Assembly: GCA_964202965.1 (NCBI GenBank)
Contig: CAXNKG010000020.1
Location: 1-47,377, forward strand
Length of the DNA: 47,377 nt
Source of the DNA: CAXNKG01 sp964202965
GTDB taxonomy: Bacteria > Acidobacteriota > Vicinamibacteria > Vicinamibacterales > UBA2999
Reading direction: 5' to 3'
The notes below the pieces were generated by a model, which saw only the letters and a program-made list of their open reading frames with translations, did not search any database and was not told the DNA's origin. Below, piece after piece: positions 18,741 to 26,811 of this stretch. The stretch's first letter is position 1, and each line of letters begins with the position of its first letter. Both the position numbers and the translations under genes were made by a program.

Positions 18741-19532
18741 CTACGCGGCGTGGCGCGCGAGCATTTCCTTGGCGAGTGCGACGTAGGCCGCCGCGCCCCT
18801 CGATTTTGCGTCGTACAACACCGCGGGCATGCCATGGCTGGGCGCTTCGCCGAGCCGCACGTTGCGCGGAATGATCGTGTTGAAGACCTTGTCCTTGAAG
18901 AACTCGCGAACGTCGCGGGCGACGAGTTGACCGAGATTGGTTCTGTCGTCATACATCGTGAGCAGGACGCCGTCGATGTCGAGCGTCGGGTTCAGCGAGC
19001 CGCGCACGCGCCGCATTGTTCCGACCAGATCCGCGAGACCTTCGAGCGCAAAGTATTCGCAGTGGAGCGGAATCAGCACGGCGTCGGCCGCCACGAGTGC
19101 GTTCAGTGTGAGCAGCCCGAGCGACGGCGGGCAGTCGATGAAGATCAGATCGAACTGCGCCCGCAGGGGCTCGAGCACCCGGCGCAGACGATGCTCGCGC
19201 GCGGGCATGCTCACGAGTTCAATCTCGGCGCCGGTCAGATTGCGATCGGCGGGAATGAGTGACAGATGTTCGACCTGCGTCGAGAGCACGAAGCCCTCTG
19301 GCGGCGCGTCCGTCAGCAACGCTTCGTAGATCGTGCCGGCGTCCGTGCGGTCGCCTTTTCTCCCGACGCCGCTTGTGAGATTCCCCTGCGGATCGACATC
19401 GACCAGCAGCACGCGGTGTCCCGACAGCGCGAGTGACGTCGCCAGGTTGATGGCGGTCGTGGTCTTTCCGACGCCGCCTTTTTGATTTGCGACGGCGAGC
19501 ACCTTGGGTCTTGGCCGGGTTGAATTGGTCAT
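18741..19532 (-). CDS. parA: Chromosome-partitioning ATPase ParA (Soj)
   Basis: It is a dimerising ATPase that moves ParB-parS complexes over the nucleoid. The start is ATG at 19532 (263 residues); a TTG at 19577 would add 15 residues with no family likeness. Motifs: deviant Walker A KGGVGKTTT (18-26), VLLVDVDPQGNLTSG, IFIDCPPSLGLLTLNALVAAD, IPLHCEYFALEGL, and GVLLTMYDDRTNLGQ. It stands after rsmG and before parB, the standard origin-proximal order. Confidence 0.97.
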   Translation of the reverse strand: MTNSTRPRPKVLAVANQKGGVGKTTTAINLATSLALSGHRVLLVDVDPQGNLTSGVGRKGDRTDAGTIYEALLTDAPPEGFVLSTQVEHLSLIPADRNLTGAEIELVSMPAREHRLRRVLEPLRAQFDLIFIDCPPSLGLLTLNALVAADAVLIPLHCEYFALEGLADLVGTMRRVRGSLNPTLDIDGVLLTMYDDRTNLGQLVARDVREFFKDKVFNTIIPRNVRLGEAPSHGMPAVLYDAKSRGAAAYVALAKEMLARHAA

Positions 19533-19611
19533 ATAGCCAACTTGTCTGGAGTCCGTCCACGCGCGACGTTGGTCCAACTCTAGTACTGCGAAAGATCCTC
19601 GTCAAGAGGAA

Positions 19612-19627
19612 TGTTTCACGTGGAACA
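19612..19627. other. parS: parS site 1
   Basis: TGTTTCACGTGGAACA differs at one position from the widely conserved parS palindrome TGTTTCACGTGAAACA. It lies between the rsmG stop and the parA start. It is the expected ParB loading site. Confidence 0.93.
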
Positions 19628-19650
19628 GACGAATATATGGCGAATCTACG

Positions 19651-20367
19651 CTATGGCTTCGGTGTTCCACGTGGAACACCACGACCAATGGGCCGCTTCT
19701 CAACTACGGTCAGCCGGCTTTGCGATGATTCGAGGAGCGGATACGTAGCGACCCAGGACAGCGGCGGGGTGATCGTTCCGCGGGGATCCGTCGCGGATGA
19801 GCCGCGGAAGAGGAAGAGCTGGCCGCCCGGCTTGACGAAGGCCTGAAGGGTCATCAGCGTGCGCGTCTCAACGCGCACGGCGCGGATGGTCAGTAAATCG
19901 TGGGCTTCGTGCAGCTCTGGGCTCGACAGGAGCTCCTCGAATCGGGCGGTCAACACGCGGGCGCCAGGAATCTCCAGCGCGCGCACCGCCTCCCGCAGGA
20001 AGACCGACTTGCGGGTCTTCGACTCGACCATCACGAGCGTGAGGTTCGCGGCGAGCGCAAGGGGGACCGCCGGTGACCCGCCGCCGCTTCCGGCGTCGAG
20101 CATGCGCGCCGCCCCGGAGGGAACGTGTTTGGCCGCGATGAGCGGCTCGATGAGCAGCCGGTCGATTGCGTCGGGTGCGAACTCGCTGACGCGCAGGCCC
20201 GTCAGATTGATCTTCTCGTTCCAGACCATCAGGAGGCGGTAGTAAGCCTCCAGCCGGCCGGCGAGTTCTGGAGAAACGGCGGCACCGGCGCGCCGGGCGC
20301 GGCGGATCAATTTCTCGCAAAACTCCCTGCTCGTCAACGGTTCAGACCGTCCTGCCCAGATAGACAC
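19651..20367 (-). CDS. rsmG: 16S rRNA (guanine-527-N7) methyltransferase RsmG
   Basis: It methylates G527 of 16S rRNA with SAM. The 238 residues include WNEKINLTGLR, the SAM loop MLDAGSGGGSPAVPLAL, LVMVESKTRKSVFLREAVRAL and the C-terminal RGSSA region. The GTG at 20367 overlaps the mnmG stop by 26 bp; a TTG at 20337 (LTSREF) would also work and leaves a 4-bp gap to that stop. The last residues, GVPRGTPKP, are encoded by the second parS site, so the C-terminus seems to be set by that DNA site rather than by enzyme function. Confidence 0.95.
   Translation of the reverse strand: MSIWAGRSEPLTSREFCEKLIRRARRAGAAVSPELAGRLEAYYRLLMVWNEKINLTGLRVSEFAPDAIDRLLIEPLIAAKHVPSGAARMLDAGSGGGSPAVPLALAANLTLVMVESKTRKSVFLREAVRALEIPGARVLTARFEELLSSPELHEAHDLLTIRAVRVETRTLMTLQAFVKPGGQLFLFRGSSATDPRGTITPPLSWVATYPLLESSQSRLTVVEKRPIGRGVPRGTPKP
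19663..19678. other. parS: parS site 2, inside the 3' end of rsmG
   Basis: TGTTCCACGTGGAACA is a perfect 16-bp palindrome and matches the parS consensus at 14 of 16 positions. Its centre is 51 bp from the centre of parS site 1. In the rsmG frame it encodes VPRGT within the last ten residues. Confidence 0.93.
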
Positions 20368-22183
20368 CGAGCACCGCGATCGCTGCCGGTGTGACGCCTG
20401 GAACCCGCGACGCCTGCCCGAGTGTCTCTGGCCGCACCTGTGTCAGGCGCTGCACCACCTCACGCGAAAGGCCAGGAACACCAGTGAAGACAAATCCGTC
20501 CGGGATCCGACGACGCTCCTGCCGGCGCATCCGCTCGACCCGCCCCAGCTCTCGCTTCAGGTAGCCGGCGTACTTGACCTCGTTCTCGATGCTGGCCAGA
20601 TCCACGGCACGCGACGCCGTCTCGATGTCGAGCGCCACGTCGCCACGAGAAACCATCTCCTCCAGCCGAATCGAGGGGCGCCGGAGCAGCGTGCTGGCCG
20701 CGACACGATCCCCGCTCTCCATCCGGACCATCGTCCGATTCAGTGCGTCCAGGTTTCCGGCGTAGCGGCGCTGACGATCCTCGAACCGCGACCACCGGCC
20801 CTGGTCGATCAGGCCGAGGCGCTTGCCCACCGGCGTCAACCGAAGGTCCGCATTATCGATGCGCAGCAACAAGCGGTGCTCAGCCCGCGAAGTGAACATC
20901 CGGTACGGCTCGAGGCAGCCGCGGGTGATGAGATCGTCGACGAGGATGCCGATGTACGCCTCGTCGCGCCCCAGGGAGAAGGCGTTCTCCCGGCGTACCC
21001 CCCTCGCAGCGTTGATCCCCGCAACCAGCCCCTGCGCTGCGGCCTCCTCGTAGCCGGACGTGCCGTTGATCTGCCCGGCCAGAAAGAGACCCGCAACGCG
21101 ATGGGTTTCAAGAGAAGACTTCAGTTCCGTCGGCTGCACGAAATCATATTCAACTGCGTATCCGGCTCGAAGGATTAATGCTGATTCCAGGCCTGGAAGT
21201 GCTCTCACGAGATCCTCCTGGACCTCACGCGGCAGCGACATCGAAAAGCCGTTGACGTAGATCTCATCCGCGTCGAGACCCTCGGGCTCGAGGTAGATCT
21301 GGTGCCGCTCCCGGTCGGGAAACCGCATGATCTTGTCTTCGAGCGACGGGCAATAGCGCGGGCCGATCCCCTGGATCTGCCCGTTGTACAACGGGCTTCT
21401 GCCGATGTTCTGGCGCACGAGCTCGCGCACCCGATCGTTCGTGTGCAGCAGCCAGCACTGGGTCTGGTTTGTGGGCGGCGTTGTCGTCGTAAACGAGAAG
21501 GGCACCGGCTGGGCGTCGCCGCCCTCTTCGACGAATGAGCCCCGTCTCACGCCCTCCTCGAAATCGATGCTGTCGCGATGCAGCCGCGGCGGCGTTCCGG
21601 TCTTCAGCCGGCCCACCTCGAACCCGAACGACTTCAAGGAGTCCGCGAGCGCGCGCGACGGCGGCTCGCCGTGGCGGCCGGCCGGACGCTGCTCGTCGCC
21701 AACGTGAATCAGGCCGTTGAGGAAGGTGCCGGTCGTGACGACGAGCGCGCCGCATTCGTAGCGATCGCCGTCTTCCATCGTAAGGGCGGCCACGCGGCCG
21801 TTCGCGACCTCGATACGGCCGGCTCTGGCGAAGAGCCACGTGATGTTCGGCTCCTGCTCGAGAGCCTGGGCCACCCAGGCGCCGTACCTGCGCTTGTCTG
21901 CCTGGGCGCGTGGTGACCAGACGGCCGGCCCGCGGCTGCGATTGAGGAGCTTGAACTGGATCCCGGTCGCGTCAATCGCGCGCCCCATAAGGCCGCCGAG
22001 GGCATCGATCTCCCGAACGAGATGGCCCTTGGCCGTGCCGCCAACCGCCGGGTTGCACGGCATGTGCGCGACCGTCTCACGCGACAGCGTGCAGAGCCCC
22101 ACGCTGCAGCCAAGCCGGGACGCGGCGTACGCCGCTTCGGCTCCCGCGTGTCCCGCGCCGATGACGATGACGTCGAAACGCAT
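20342..22183 (-). CDS. mnmG: tRNA U34 carboxymethylaminomethyl synthase subunit MnmG (GidA)
   Basis: With MnmE it installs the cmnm5 group at the wobble uridine of certain tRNAs, using FAD and methylene-THF. The 613 residues are standard: FAD-binding GAGHAGAEAAYAASRLG (9-25), MPCNPAVGGTAKGHLVREIDALGG, GIQFKLLNRSRGPAVWSPRAQ, LKTGTPPRL, GLFLAGQINGTSGYEEAAAQGL, and the C-terminal MnmE-binding helices. The spacing to mnmE is 19 bp. Confidence 0.98.
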   Translation of the reverse strand: MRFDVIVIGAGHAGAEAAYAASRLGCSVGLCTLSRETVAHMPCNPAVGGTAKGHLVREIDALGGLMGRAIDATGIQFKLLNRSRGPAVWSPRAQADKRRYGAWVAQALEQEPNITWLFARAGRIEVANGRVAALTMEDGDRYECGALVVTTGTFLNGLIHVGDEQRPAGRHGEPPSRALADSLKSFGFEVGRLKTGTPPRLHRDSIDFEEGVRRGSFVEEGGDAQPVPFSFTTTTPPTNQTQCWLLHTNDRVRELVRQNIGRSPLYNGQIQGIGPRYCPSLEDKIMRFPDRERHQIYLEPEGLDADEIYVNGFSMSLPREVQEDLVRALPGLESALILRAGYAVEYDFVQPTELKSSLETHRVAGLFLAGQINGTSGYEEAAAQGLVAGINAARGVRRENAFSLGRDEAYIGILVDDLITRGCLEPYRMFTSRAEHRLLLRIDNADLRLTPVGKRLGLIDQGRWSRFEDRQRRYAGNLDALNRTMVRMESGDRVAASTLLRRPSIRLEEMVSRGDVALDIETASRAVDLASIENEVKYAGYLKRELGRVERMRRQERRRIPDGFVFTGVPGLSREVVQRLTQVRPETLGQASRVPGVTPAAIAVLGVYLGRTV

Positions 22184-22202
22184 GGGTTCGGGTCCGACCG
22201 TC

Positions 22203-23552
22203 CTACTTCCCTATACAGAATCGCTCGAAGATGTGCTGGAGCACGTCTTCGCTGGTCCTGGTGCCGACGATCTCGTCGAGACGGGCGCGGGCGGCCTGAA
22301 GATCCGCCAGCACGAACTCTTCGGACGCATGCGAGTCGCCGGCCGCGCGGCGGGCAGTGTCGAGGCTCGTGCGCGCCTCCTCGAGCAGCGCGATATGACG
22401 GATGTTGGTGATCGCAGCGGTGTCGCGCCAGGCGTCGCGCCCGAGCAACGCGCTCTGGATGGCGCACCGCAGCCGGTCGAATCCCTCCCCCGTCTTTGCG
22501 GAGATCGCCAGCGCCGCGGGCGCGCTCGCGCGCGCCGAGTCACATTTGTTTGCGACGACCAGGCGATTCCGGCCTTCCGTCTCCTGAAGCACCCTCTCGT
22601 CGTCTGGCGTCAGCGGCTCGCTCGAATCGAGGACCACGACCAGCAGGTCTGCCACGCCACGAGCCTGCGCTGCGCGCGCGACGCCTTCGTGCTCCACGCG
22701 ATCCCGTGTCACGCGGGATCCGGCCGTATCAACAAGTGTGATCGCGAGACCATCCAGGTCGATCCGCTCGGTCACCAGATCGCGGGTCGTCCCGGGGATC
22801 TCCGTCACAATTGCGCGCTCCGCGCCGGCCAGCCTGTTGAAGACGCTCGACTTCCCCACGTTCGGACGCCCGATGACCACCACAGTGGCGCCTTCGCGAA
22901 CCAGTCGGCCCCGGCGGCCGCTCGCGAGGAGATCGTCGAGCTCGGCGATCACGCCCTCGATCTCGAGCGCGGCCGCCCCGGGATCGACGAAGTGGTATCC
23001 CTCGTCTGGAAAATCGAGGGACGCCTCGAGCCGCGCCAGTAGGTGGAACAGACGGCCGTCGATCCCGGCAATGCGCCGCGTCAGCGTTCCCTCGAGCTGG
23101 TCGAACGCGACACGCGCCTGCAGCGGCGTCACGGCATCGATCAGATCCGCCACCGCCTCCGCCTGAATCAGATCGCGCTTGCCGTTGAGGAACGCGCGGA
23201 GCGTGAATTCCCCCGGCGCAGCGAGCCTGGCGCCGGCTGCGAGCGCGCTCTCGACAATCGCGTTCAACACGACGGGGCTGCCGTGAGCGCTGACCTCCAC
23301 GACGTCCTCACCGGTATACGAATGCGGGGATGGGAAATAGGTGGCGACGACTTCGTCGAGTGCCGTGGCGGTCTCCGCGCCATGTCCGACCACGCGGGTG
23401 TGGGTCGCGTGCCTTGCCCGCAACGGCGTGGGGGACTGGAGGAGTGCGCCGGCTATCGCGTGTGCGGACGGGCCGCTGATCCGGATGATCCCAATGCCGC
23501 CACGCCCGGGCGGCGTCGCAACCGCGACGATGGAATCGTCGGTCGAAAACAC
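22203..23552 (-). CDS. mnmE: tRNA U34 modification GTPase MnmE (TrmE)
   Basis: It is the GTPase partner of MnmG. The 449 residues have the TrmE N-terminal folate domain (DSIVAVATPPGRGGIGIIRISG), helical arms, an inserted G domain with GRPNVGKSS (~225), DTAG (VDTAGSR) and NKCD (VANKCD), and the invariant C-terminal CIGK motif. It is one base from khpB, consistent with one transcript. Confidence 0.98.
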   Translation of the reverse strand: MFSTDDSIVAVATPPGRGGIGIIRISGPSAHAIAGALLQSPTPLRARHATHTRVVGHGAETATALDEVVATYFPSPHSYTGEDVVEVSAHGSPVVLNAIVESALAAGARLAAPGEFTLRAFLNGKRDLIQAEAVADLIDAVTPLQARVAFDQLEGTLTRRIAGIDGRLFHLLARLEASLDFPDEGYHFVDPGAAALEIEGVIAELDDLLASGRRGRLVREGATVVVIGRPNVGKSSVFNRLAGAERAIVTEIPGTTRDLVTERIDLDGLAITLVDTAGSRVTRDRVEHEGVARAAQARGVADLLVVVLDSSEPLTPDDERVLQETEGRNRLVVANKCDSARASAPAALAISAKTGEGFDRLRCAIQSALLGRDAWRDTAAITNIRHIALLEEARTSLDTARRAAGDSHASEEFVLADLQAARARLDEIVGTRTSEDVLQHIFERFCIGK

Positions 23553-23553
23553 A

Positions 23554-24003
23554 CTACTTCTGCGCCGAGATAATCACCGTTTTCATGAAGGCGTCGCCGA
23601 TGCTTTCCGAGGAGGCGCCGGGCTCCTCCGAGATCGCGAGATGGACGATGCGCCGCTCGTAGGGGTTGAGCGGGCCCATCTCCTGCGGCATCCCTGACGA
23701 GCGCGCCTTGTCCGCGTTGTGCTTCGCCATCTGCCGGAGCTCGGCGTCCTTGTCGCGGCGGAAGCCGTTGCAGTCGATGACGATGCGGTTGTCCTCACCC
23801 AGCTGCCTTCTGAATGTCGTGGCGACGACGTGTTGAAGCGCCTGGAGCGCTTCGCCGTTGCGCCGGATAAATACGCCGCCGTCCTCCCCGGCCAGATTGA
23901 TGCGGGCGCCTTCGGGGGACTCTTCGATCGACGTCGTCAGCGCCAGCCCCATGGCGGACACGACCTTCTGGACGAAATCAGCTATTTCAGTGGTGAGTGA
24001 CAT
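23554..24003 (-). CDS. khpB: RNA-binding protein KhpB/Jag (KH-R3H), short form
   Basis: The 149-residue product has a KH domain (residues ~30-80: INLAGEDGGVFIRRNGEALQALQHVV) and an R3H domain (~85-145, with PLNPYERRIVHLAI). It lacks the N-terminal Jag_N domain of many Jag/KhpB proteins. The family binds RNA and, in Gram-positives, affects cell-envelope growth. The gene lies between yidC and mnmE, as in many genomes. Confidence 0.92.
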   Translation of the reverse strand: MSLTTEIADFVQKVVSAMGLALTTSIEESPEGARINLAGEDGGVFIRRNGEALQALQHVVATTFRRQLGEDNRIVIDCNGFRRDKDAELRQMAKHNADKARSSGMPQEMGPLNPYERRIVHLAISEEPGASSESIGDAFMKTVIISAQK

Positions 24004-24015
24004 AGGCGGCGTCTC

Positions 24016-25752
24016 TTACGGTTTCTTCCCGGCGTCGCGGGTCCGTCCCCCGCCGACCGATTTCATGGCGCCGTCTTTTGCGGCGACGGCCGCGGCGCTG
24101 CCGGGGCCAATCATCCAGGTGGTGAAGTACTGCTGTCCGATCGCCCACAGATTGCTGACGAACCAGTAAATGACGAGGCCGCTCGGTGCCCACAGGAAGA
24201 ACACCGTGAACATGAGCGGCATGATCATCATGATCCGCTGCTGCGCGGGATCGGCTGTCGTTGGCGTGATCTTCGTCTGCCAGAACATCGTGATCGCCAT
24301 CAGAACCGGGATGACGAAGTACGGGTCCGGCTGCGACAGGTCGGTGATCCAGAGACCGAAGTGCGCCCCGCGCAGCTCGATCGACTGCGAGAGCATCGAG
24401 TAGAACGCGAGCAATACCGGGAACTGCAGCAGCATCGGCACGCAGCCGCTTGCAGGGTTCACACCCTTCTCGCGGTAGAGATTCATGATCTCCGTGTTCA
24501 TCTTCTGCCGCGCGGGGTCGGTGACCTTGAGTCCCGAATATCGATCCTGGATCGCCTTCATCTGCGGCTGCAGCAGTTGCATTTTCCGCATCGAGACAAC
24601 GCTCTTGTGCCGGAGCGGGAAGATCGCGATGTTGATGAGGATGGTCAGCAGGATGATCGCCCATCCCCAGTTGCCGACAAACCCGTAGATCCACTGCAGC
24701 GCGCCGAGCAGCGGCACCGCGAGAAACCCGAAGATGCCGAAGTTGATCGCCCGGACCAGTTCGCCGTCGATCGAACGGAGCAGATCGAACTGCTTCGGAC
24801 CGTAGAAGAACCGGACGCCCTGGGGCGGCTGCGCGAAGGTAATCGTGTGCGCCAGGAACTGGCGCGGCGTCTCGCCGGGTCCTGGCAGGGCGACCGGCCT
24901 GAACTCGAGCCGGGCCGCCCCTGGATTGACGGCGGCGGCGAGGAAATACTGGTCGTCGATGCCGGCGAACCGAAATTGCCCTTCGTGAACGGGCTGCGTG
25001 CCGACATCCGCCGCGGCCACTCGCTCCACGTCGCCGTCGCGGTGATAAATGGCCTGTGGCGGCTGAATGTAGTTCCCGGTGAAGAAGCTTCCGCCTCCCG
25101 CCGTGGCGCCGATGTCGCCGAGGCCCGGCCCCCAGGCCACGCCCGGATTCAACACCTGGCCGCTGTTGGTCACCGACGCCGTAAACGTGACCATGTAGCT
25201 GCGGGGGTCGAAGCGGAATTCCTTGCGCGCGATCAGGCCCGACGCGTCTTCGAACTCGAAGACCACCTGGCTCTCGGCGGCGGTGCCATCGACACGCCCG
25301 TCGGCGTCTCCGGTCACGCGATACAGCGCCGAATTCAGCCGGGCGGTGATCGCGTCGTCTTCCACCCGCAGCGAGAACGGCGTCGGCTGATCGGCCGGCA
25401 GGCCCGACGGAATCAGGTCGACCGGCTCGCCACTGGCGTCGAGATACTCCTTCAGCTGCCAGCGCACGACCCGTGCGCCGCGATTGGAGAACACCGCGCG
25501 CACCGTCGCGGTGTCGACGACAATCTCGCGTTCCGCGGCACCACCAACGACGGCCACGGGCGCGGGTAGAGCGGCGGGTTCCGCTGCCGCGGGTGTGACG
25601 GCGGCGGCCGGTGGACTGGCGGCAGCGGGTTGCTGTGCAGCGGGCTGAGCGGCGCCCGGCGGTTGCGGGGGCGTCGCGGGGACAAAAACAGCCTGGTATG
25701 CATAGAGGACCAGGAATGACAGGAAGACGGCGATGAGAACGCGGCGTTCCAT
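24016..25752 (-). CDS. yidC: Membrane protein insertase YidC
   Basis: It inserts inner-membrane proteins with or without SecYEG. The 578 residues match the Gram-negative type: an N-terminal helix (RVLIAVFLSFLVLYAYQAVFV), a Pro/Ala-rich linker (35-80), a large periplasmic beta-sandwich (~80-330), and the five-helix core with MRKMQLLQPQMKAIQDRY, ASGCVPMLLQFPVLLAFYSML and a Met/Trp-rich last helix (MPLMFTVFFLWAPSGLVIYWFVSNLWAI). The C-terminus is Lys/Arg-rich. It follows yidD by 3 bp. Confidence 0.97.
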   Translation of the reverse strand: MERRVLIAVFLSFLVLYAYQAVFVPATPPQPPGAAQPAAQQPAAASPPAAAVTPAAAEPAALPAPVAVVGGAAEREIVVDTATVRAVFSNRGARVVRWQLKEYLDASGEPVDLIPSGLPADQPTPFSLRVEDDAITARLNSALYRVTGDADGRVDGTAAESQVVFEFEDASGLIARKEFRFDPRSYMVTFTASVTNSGQVLNPGVAWGPGLGDIGATAGGGSFFTGNYIQPPQAIYHRDGDVERVAAADVGTQPVHEGQFRFAGIDDQYFLAAAVNPGAARLEFRPVALPGPGETPRQFLAHTITFAQPPQGVRFFYGPKQFDLLRSIDGELVRAINFGIFGFLAVPLLGALQWIYGFVGNWGWAIILLTILINIAIFPLRHKSVVSMRKMQLLQPQMKAIQDRYSGLKVTDPARQKMNTEIMNLYREKGVNPASGCVPMLLQFPVLLAFYSMLSQSIELRGAHFGLWITDLSQPDPYFVIPVLMAITMFWQTKITPTTADPAQQRIMMIMPLMFTVFFLWAPSGLVIYWFVSNLWAIGQQYFTTWMIGPGSAAAVAAKDGAMKSVGGGRTRDAGKKP

Positions 25753-25755
25753 GCG

Positions 25756-26025
25756 TTATCGCGGGACGGGGTCGAAGCCGTGGCCACCGAACGGATGGCA
25801 GCGGCAGAGCCGCCGGCCGCCACACCACAAGCCCCGAGCGGCGCCATGCAGCCGCACCGCCTCGGCGGTGTAGTCCGCGCACGAGGGCGTAAAACGACAG
25901 GAGCCCGTAAATAACGGTGAAATAAGCAGTTTATAGGCCCTTATCAGGATCAGGACGACGCTGGCGACCGTCCCCGGTTCCCTGGGGACGAGGCTGGCGC
26001 CGGGCGCGCTGGAGAGCCCGGTCAT
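25756..26025 (-). CDS. yidD: Membrane protein insertion efficiency factor YidD
   Basis: It is a small helper of membrane insertion. The core LILIRAYKLLISPLFTGSCRFTPSCADY-type motif, then AVRLHGAARGLW and CHPFGGHGFDPVPR, is diagnostic, including the conserved Cys residues. The core begins near 25970, but there GTC codons stand where a start would be. The nearest ATG is at 26025, giving 89 residues with ~20 extra at the N-terminus and a 95-bp overlap with rnpA. The true start is therefore uncertain, and a non-ATG start closer to the core is possible. Confidence 0.88.
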   Translation of the reverse strand: MTGLSSAPGASLVPREPGTVASVVLILIRAYKLLISPLFTGSCRFTPSCADYTAEAVRLHGAARGLWCGGRRLCRCHPFGGHGFDPVPR

Positions 26026-26329
26026 AGTCGACTTCAAGGCTGGCAAAGGGAGCATCGAGCATTTCCCGCCGCGGAACGACGACGATGTCGAGGCCTGCAG
26101 CGCTGTTGGTTCGGCGAAATATTTCACGGGCGAGACGTTTGGCGCGGTTCCGTTCGACGGCTGCCCCGATTTTCCGGGTGGCGGCTACGCCCAGCCGTGT
26201 CGACCGGCCGCTCGCCAGCACGAACAGGGTCATGAACCGGCCGTGAACCCGAACACCCTGCTTATAGACCCGCTCGAACTCGGGCCGGCGGCGGATGCGC
26301 TGGGCGGCCGTCAACGTCTGGCCGCTCAC
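25931..26329 (-). CDS. rnpA: Ribonuclease P protein component
   Basis: It is the protein cofactor of RNase P, which trims tRNA 5' ends. The start is GTG at 26329 (132 residues), preceded by GAGAGAAG; the frame can be opened further to 26605, but that part is rpmH read out of frame. Features: RIRRRPEFERVYKQGVRVHGRFMTLFVL-type N-terminus and the RNR motif (R60-N61-R62 in ERNRAKRLAREIFR). The C-terminal ~25 residues (RRQPRPQGTGDGRQRR) are basic and polar, and lie over the start of yidD. Confidence 0.95.
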   Translation of the reverse strand: MSGQTLTAAQRIRRRPEFERVYKQGVRVHGRFMTLFVLASGRSTRLGVAATRKIGAAVERNRAKRLAREIFRRTNSAAGLDIVVVPRREMLDAPFASLEVDYDRALQRARRQPRPQGTGDGRQRRPDPDKGL

Positions 26330-26352
26330 GCGCTTCTCTCGCCCGACTCGAA

Positions 26353-26505
26353 TTACCGTTCGTCCGCGACAGTGAGCCGCTTGCGACCCTTGGCCCGGCG
26401 ACGCTTGAGAACAATCCGCCCGTTCTTCGTCGCCATCCTGACCAGGAAGCCGTGAGTTTTCTTCCGGCGCCGGGTATTGGGCTGGTAGGTGCGCTTTCCC
26501 TTCAT
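26353..26505 (-). CDS. rpmH: Ribosomal protein L34
   Basis: The 50-residue basic protein starts MKGKRTYQPNTRRRKKTHGF, followed by LVRMATKNGRIVLKRRRAKGRKRL and a short acidic end ADER. This is the classic L34 pattern with TYQPN (L34 usually KRTFQPS), the HGF turn and K/R-rich helices. It is the first gene of the leftward group rpmH-rnpA-yidD-yidC-khpB-mnmE-mnmG-rsmG-parA-parB and lies 23 bp before rnpA. Confidence 0.97.
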   Translation of the reverse strand: MKGKRTYQPNTRRRKKTHGFLVRMATKNGRIVLKRRRAKGRKRLTVADER

Positions 26506-26576
26506 GCTCGTCTCTGTCGTTCTGCTGGCCGCATAGCCAACCTATGTGTGTCCCGCTGATTCGCGCGGAATTTTCA

Positions 26577-26605
26577 ATACTAGTCGCCGGGTGCAGGGGT
26601 GTCAA
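26577..26605 (-). promoter_or_regulatory. Sigma70-type promoter of the rpmH operon
   Basis: The minus strand has TTGACA (consensus -35) at 26605-26600, a 17-bp spacer, and TAGTAT (-10, one mismatch from TATAAT) at 26582-26577, followed by an AT-rich discriminator. The start of transcription would be about 65 bp before the rpmH ATG. Confidence 0.75.
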
Positions 26606-26701
26606 ACGGATCCGGACCGGTTGTTCGCAGTGTGCTACAGTGCCCGGTCCGGCGAGGCGGCGTAGGTAGCCACAATCGCGGCCTTCGGTTTCTTCCCCAA
26701 G

Positions 26702-26733
26702 ATTTCCACACCTGTGGAAAAGACTGTGGAAAA
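26702..26733. promoter_or_regulatory. DnaA-box cluster upstream of dnaA
   Basis: Three 9-mers resemble the DnaA box (TTATCCACA): ATTTCCACA at 26702-26710, TGTGGAAAA at 26713-26721 and TGTGGAAAA at 26725-26733 (both TTTTCCACA on the other strand). The first two form an inverted pair, TTTCCACA-CC-TGTGGAAA. They sit 80-110 bp before the dnaA ATG, so DnaA autoregulation or part of the origin are both likely. The rest of the 306-bp gap between rpmH and dnaA holds only the rpmH promoter and no gene. Confidence 0.75.
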
Positions 26734-26811
26734 ACCATCAACTTCCCGATGAGCTGAGTCGAAAACAGCCGTTTTTATTGGTTTTTCTGCGGGGCGAAGG
26801 CAATTCAGCAC

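Noticed and set aside
26621..26641. Possible dnaA promoter (TGCTACAGT extended -10)
   Set aside because: No matching -35 at a proper distance, and the element is too weak to call.
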